From: Pseudomonadota bacterium
GTDB taxonomy: Bacteria > Pseudomonadota > Gammaproteobacteria > Pseudomonadales > Moraxellaceae
NCBI GenBank assembly: GCA_021851865.1
Contig: JAJZBU010000002.1
Span: forward strand, 85,689 to 149,688
DNA length: 64,000 nucleotides
Direction: 5' to 3'
The position numbers and the translations under genes were made by a program. Position 1 is the stretch's first letter; every line of letters starts with the position of its first letter. Below, one piece after another: positions 63,964-64,000 of the stretch. Below the pieces are notes generated by a model. That model did no database searches. It saw nothing but the letters and a program-made list of their open reading frames with translations, and was not told the origin of the DNA.

Positions 63964-64000
63964 GGTCTTTAAGAATCGAGTACAGACAATTTGTGTGGGT
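63964..64000 (+). ncRNA. start of rRNA leader (boxA-like and conserved 16S upstream sequence)
   Basis: GGTCTTTAAGAA (63964-63975) resembles boxA, and CAGACAATTTGTGTGGG at the end of the window closely matches the conserved leader immediately upstream of 16S rRNA in gammaproteobacteria (CAGACAATCTGTGTGGG in E. coli). The 16S gene itself should begin beyond the window. Confidence 0.85.

Overview
The window is a dense stretch of roughly 60% G+C gammaproteobacterial chromosome. Several gene blocks follow orders I recall from Pseudomonas and relatives: ppk1-hemB-ykgJ-yheS-algP-like-FKBP; priA-argS-SPOR-hslVU-DUF971-ubiEJB-hisIE-tatABC; hemL-thiE-thiD; and argC-DUF6776-erpA-anmK-tyrS followed by an rRNA operon. 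The C5 heme genes (hemL, hemB), hemJ, cobalamin-independent MetE, aconitase B, an FNR/ANR-type box and several oxygen- or flavin-dependent enzymes suggest a facultative or respiratory heterotroph. The genus cannot be fixed from this window.

Layout. 1-1310: end of an FAD-linked oxidase, a DsbA-fold isomerase and an FAH-family hydrolase, in one operon. 1311-5880: hslR-yrfG, cysQ, rlmJ, a thioesterase, a DNA-binding-domain-only AraC protein and an SDR, with a perfect FNR-type box at 4622-4635. 5920-8695: an HD-GYP phosphodiesterase coupled to a chemoreceptor that has no periplasmic domain. 8739-18112: ettA, ppk1, hemB, a YkgJ-type protein, yheS, a TIGR02444 protein, an AlgP-like histone-H1-type protein and an FKBP isomerase. 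18133-32289: one long minus-strand run from priA down to a glycosyltransferase, covering replication restart, tRNA charging, HslVU protease (with a heat-shock promoter match), ubiquinone, histidine and Tat export.

32290-32818 holds a decayed IS200/IS605-type (tnpB) element between priA and a methyltransferase/Ser-Thr kinase pair. 34871-38182 is the divergent metR/metE pair. 38164-39152 has a DUF1993 gene and a frameshifted AraC regulator. A Baeyer-Villiger-type monooxygenase follows. 40821-44508 is pgaBCD without pgaA, lying just downstream of acnB. 47291-50364 has an Hpt-HD-GYP fusion and a lone GspE/PilB-type ATPase. 50818-53309 is an OYE-SDR-ArsR group with a strong promoter. 53349-59188 is a six-gene unit hemJ-thiD-thiE-hemL-DUF3108-mgtC-like. 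59275-63781 is argC, DUF6776, erpA, anmK and tyrS. The last 220 bases carry two tandem sigma-70 promoters and the start of an rRNA leader.

No tRNA gene, CRISPR array, prophage or intact insertion sequence was seen. The least ordinary features are the IS remnant that appears to supply priA's ribosome-binding site and possibly a promoter; a 43-44 bp sequence shared in inverted orientation by 32540-32582 and 48477-48520; the methyltransferase-kinase pair; the Hpt-HD-GYP fusion beside a pga locus that lacks its porin; and the candidate FNR, sigma-32 and ArsR regulatory sites.
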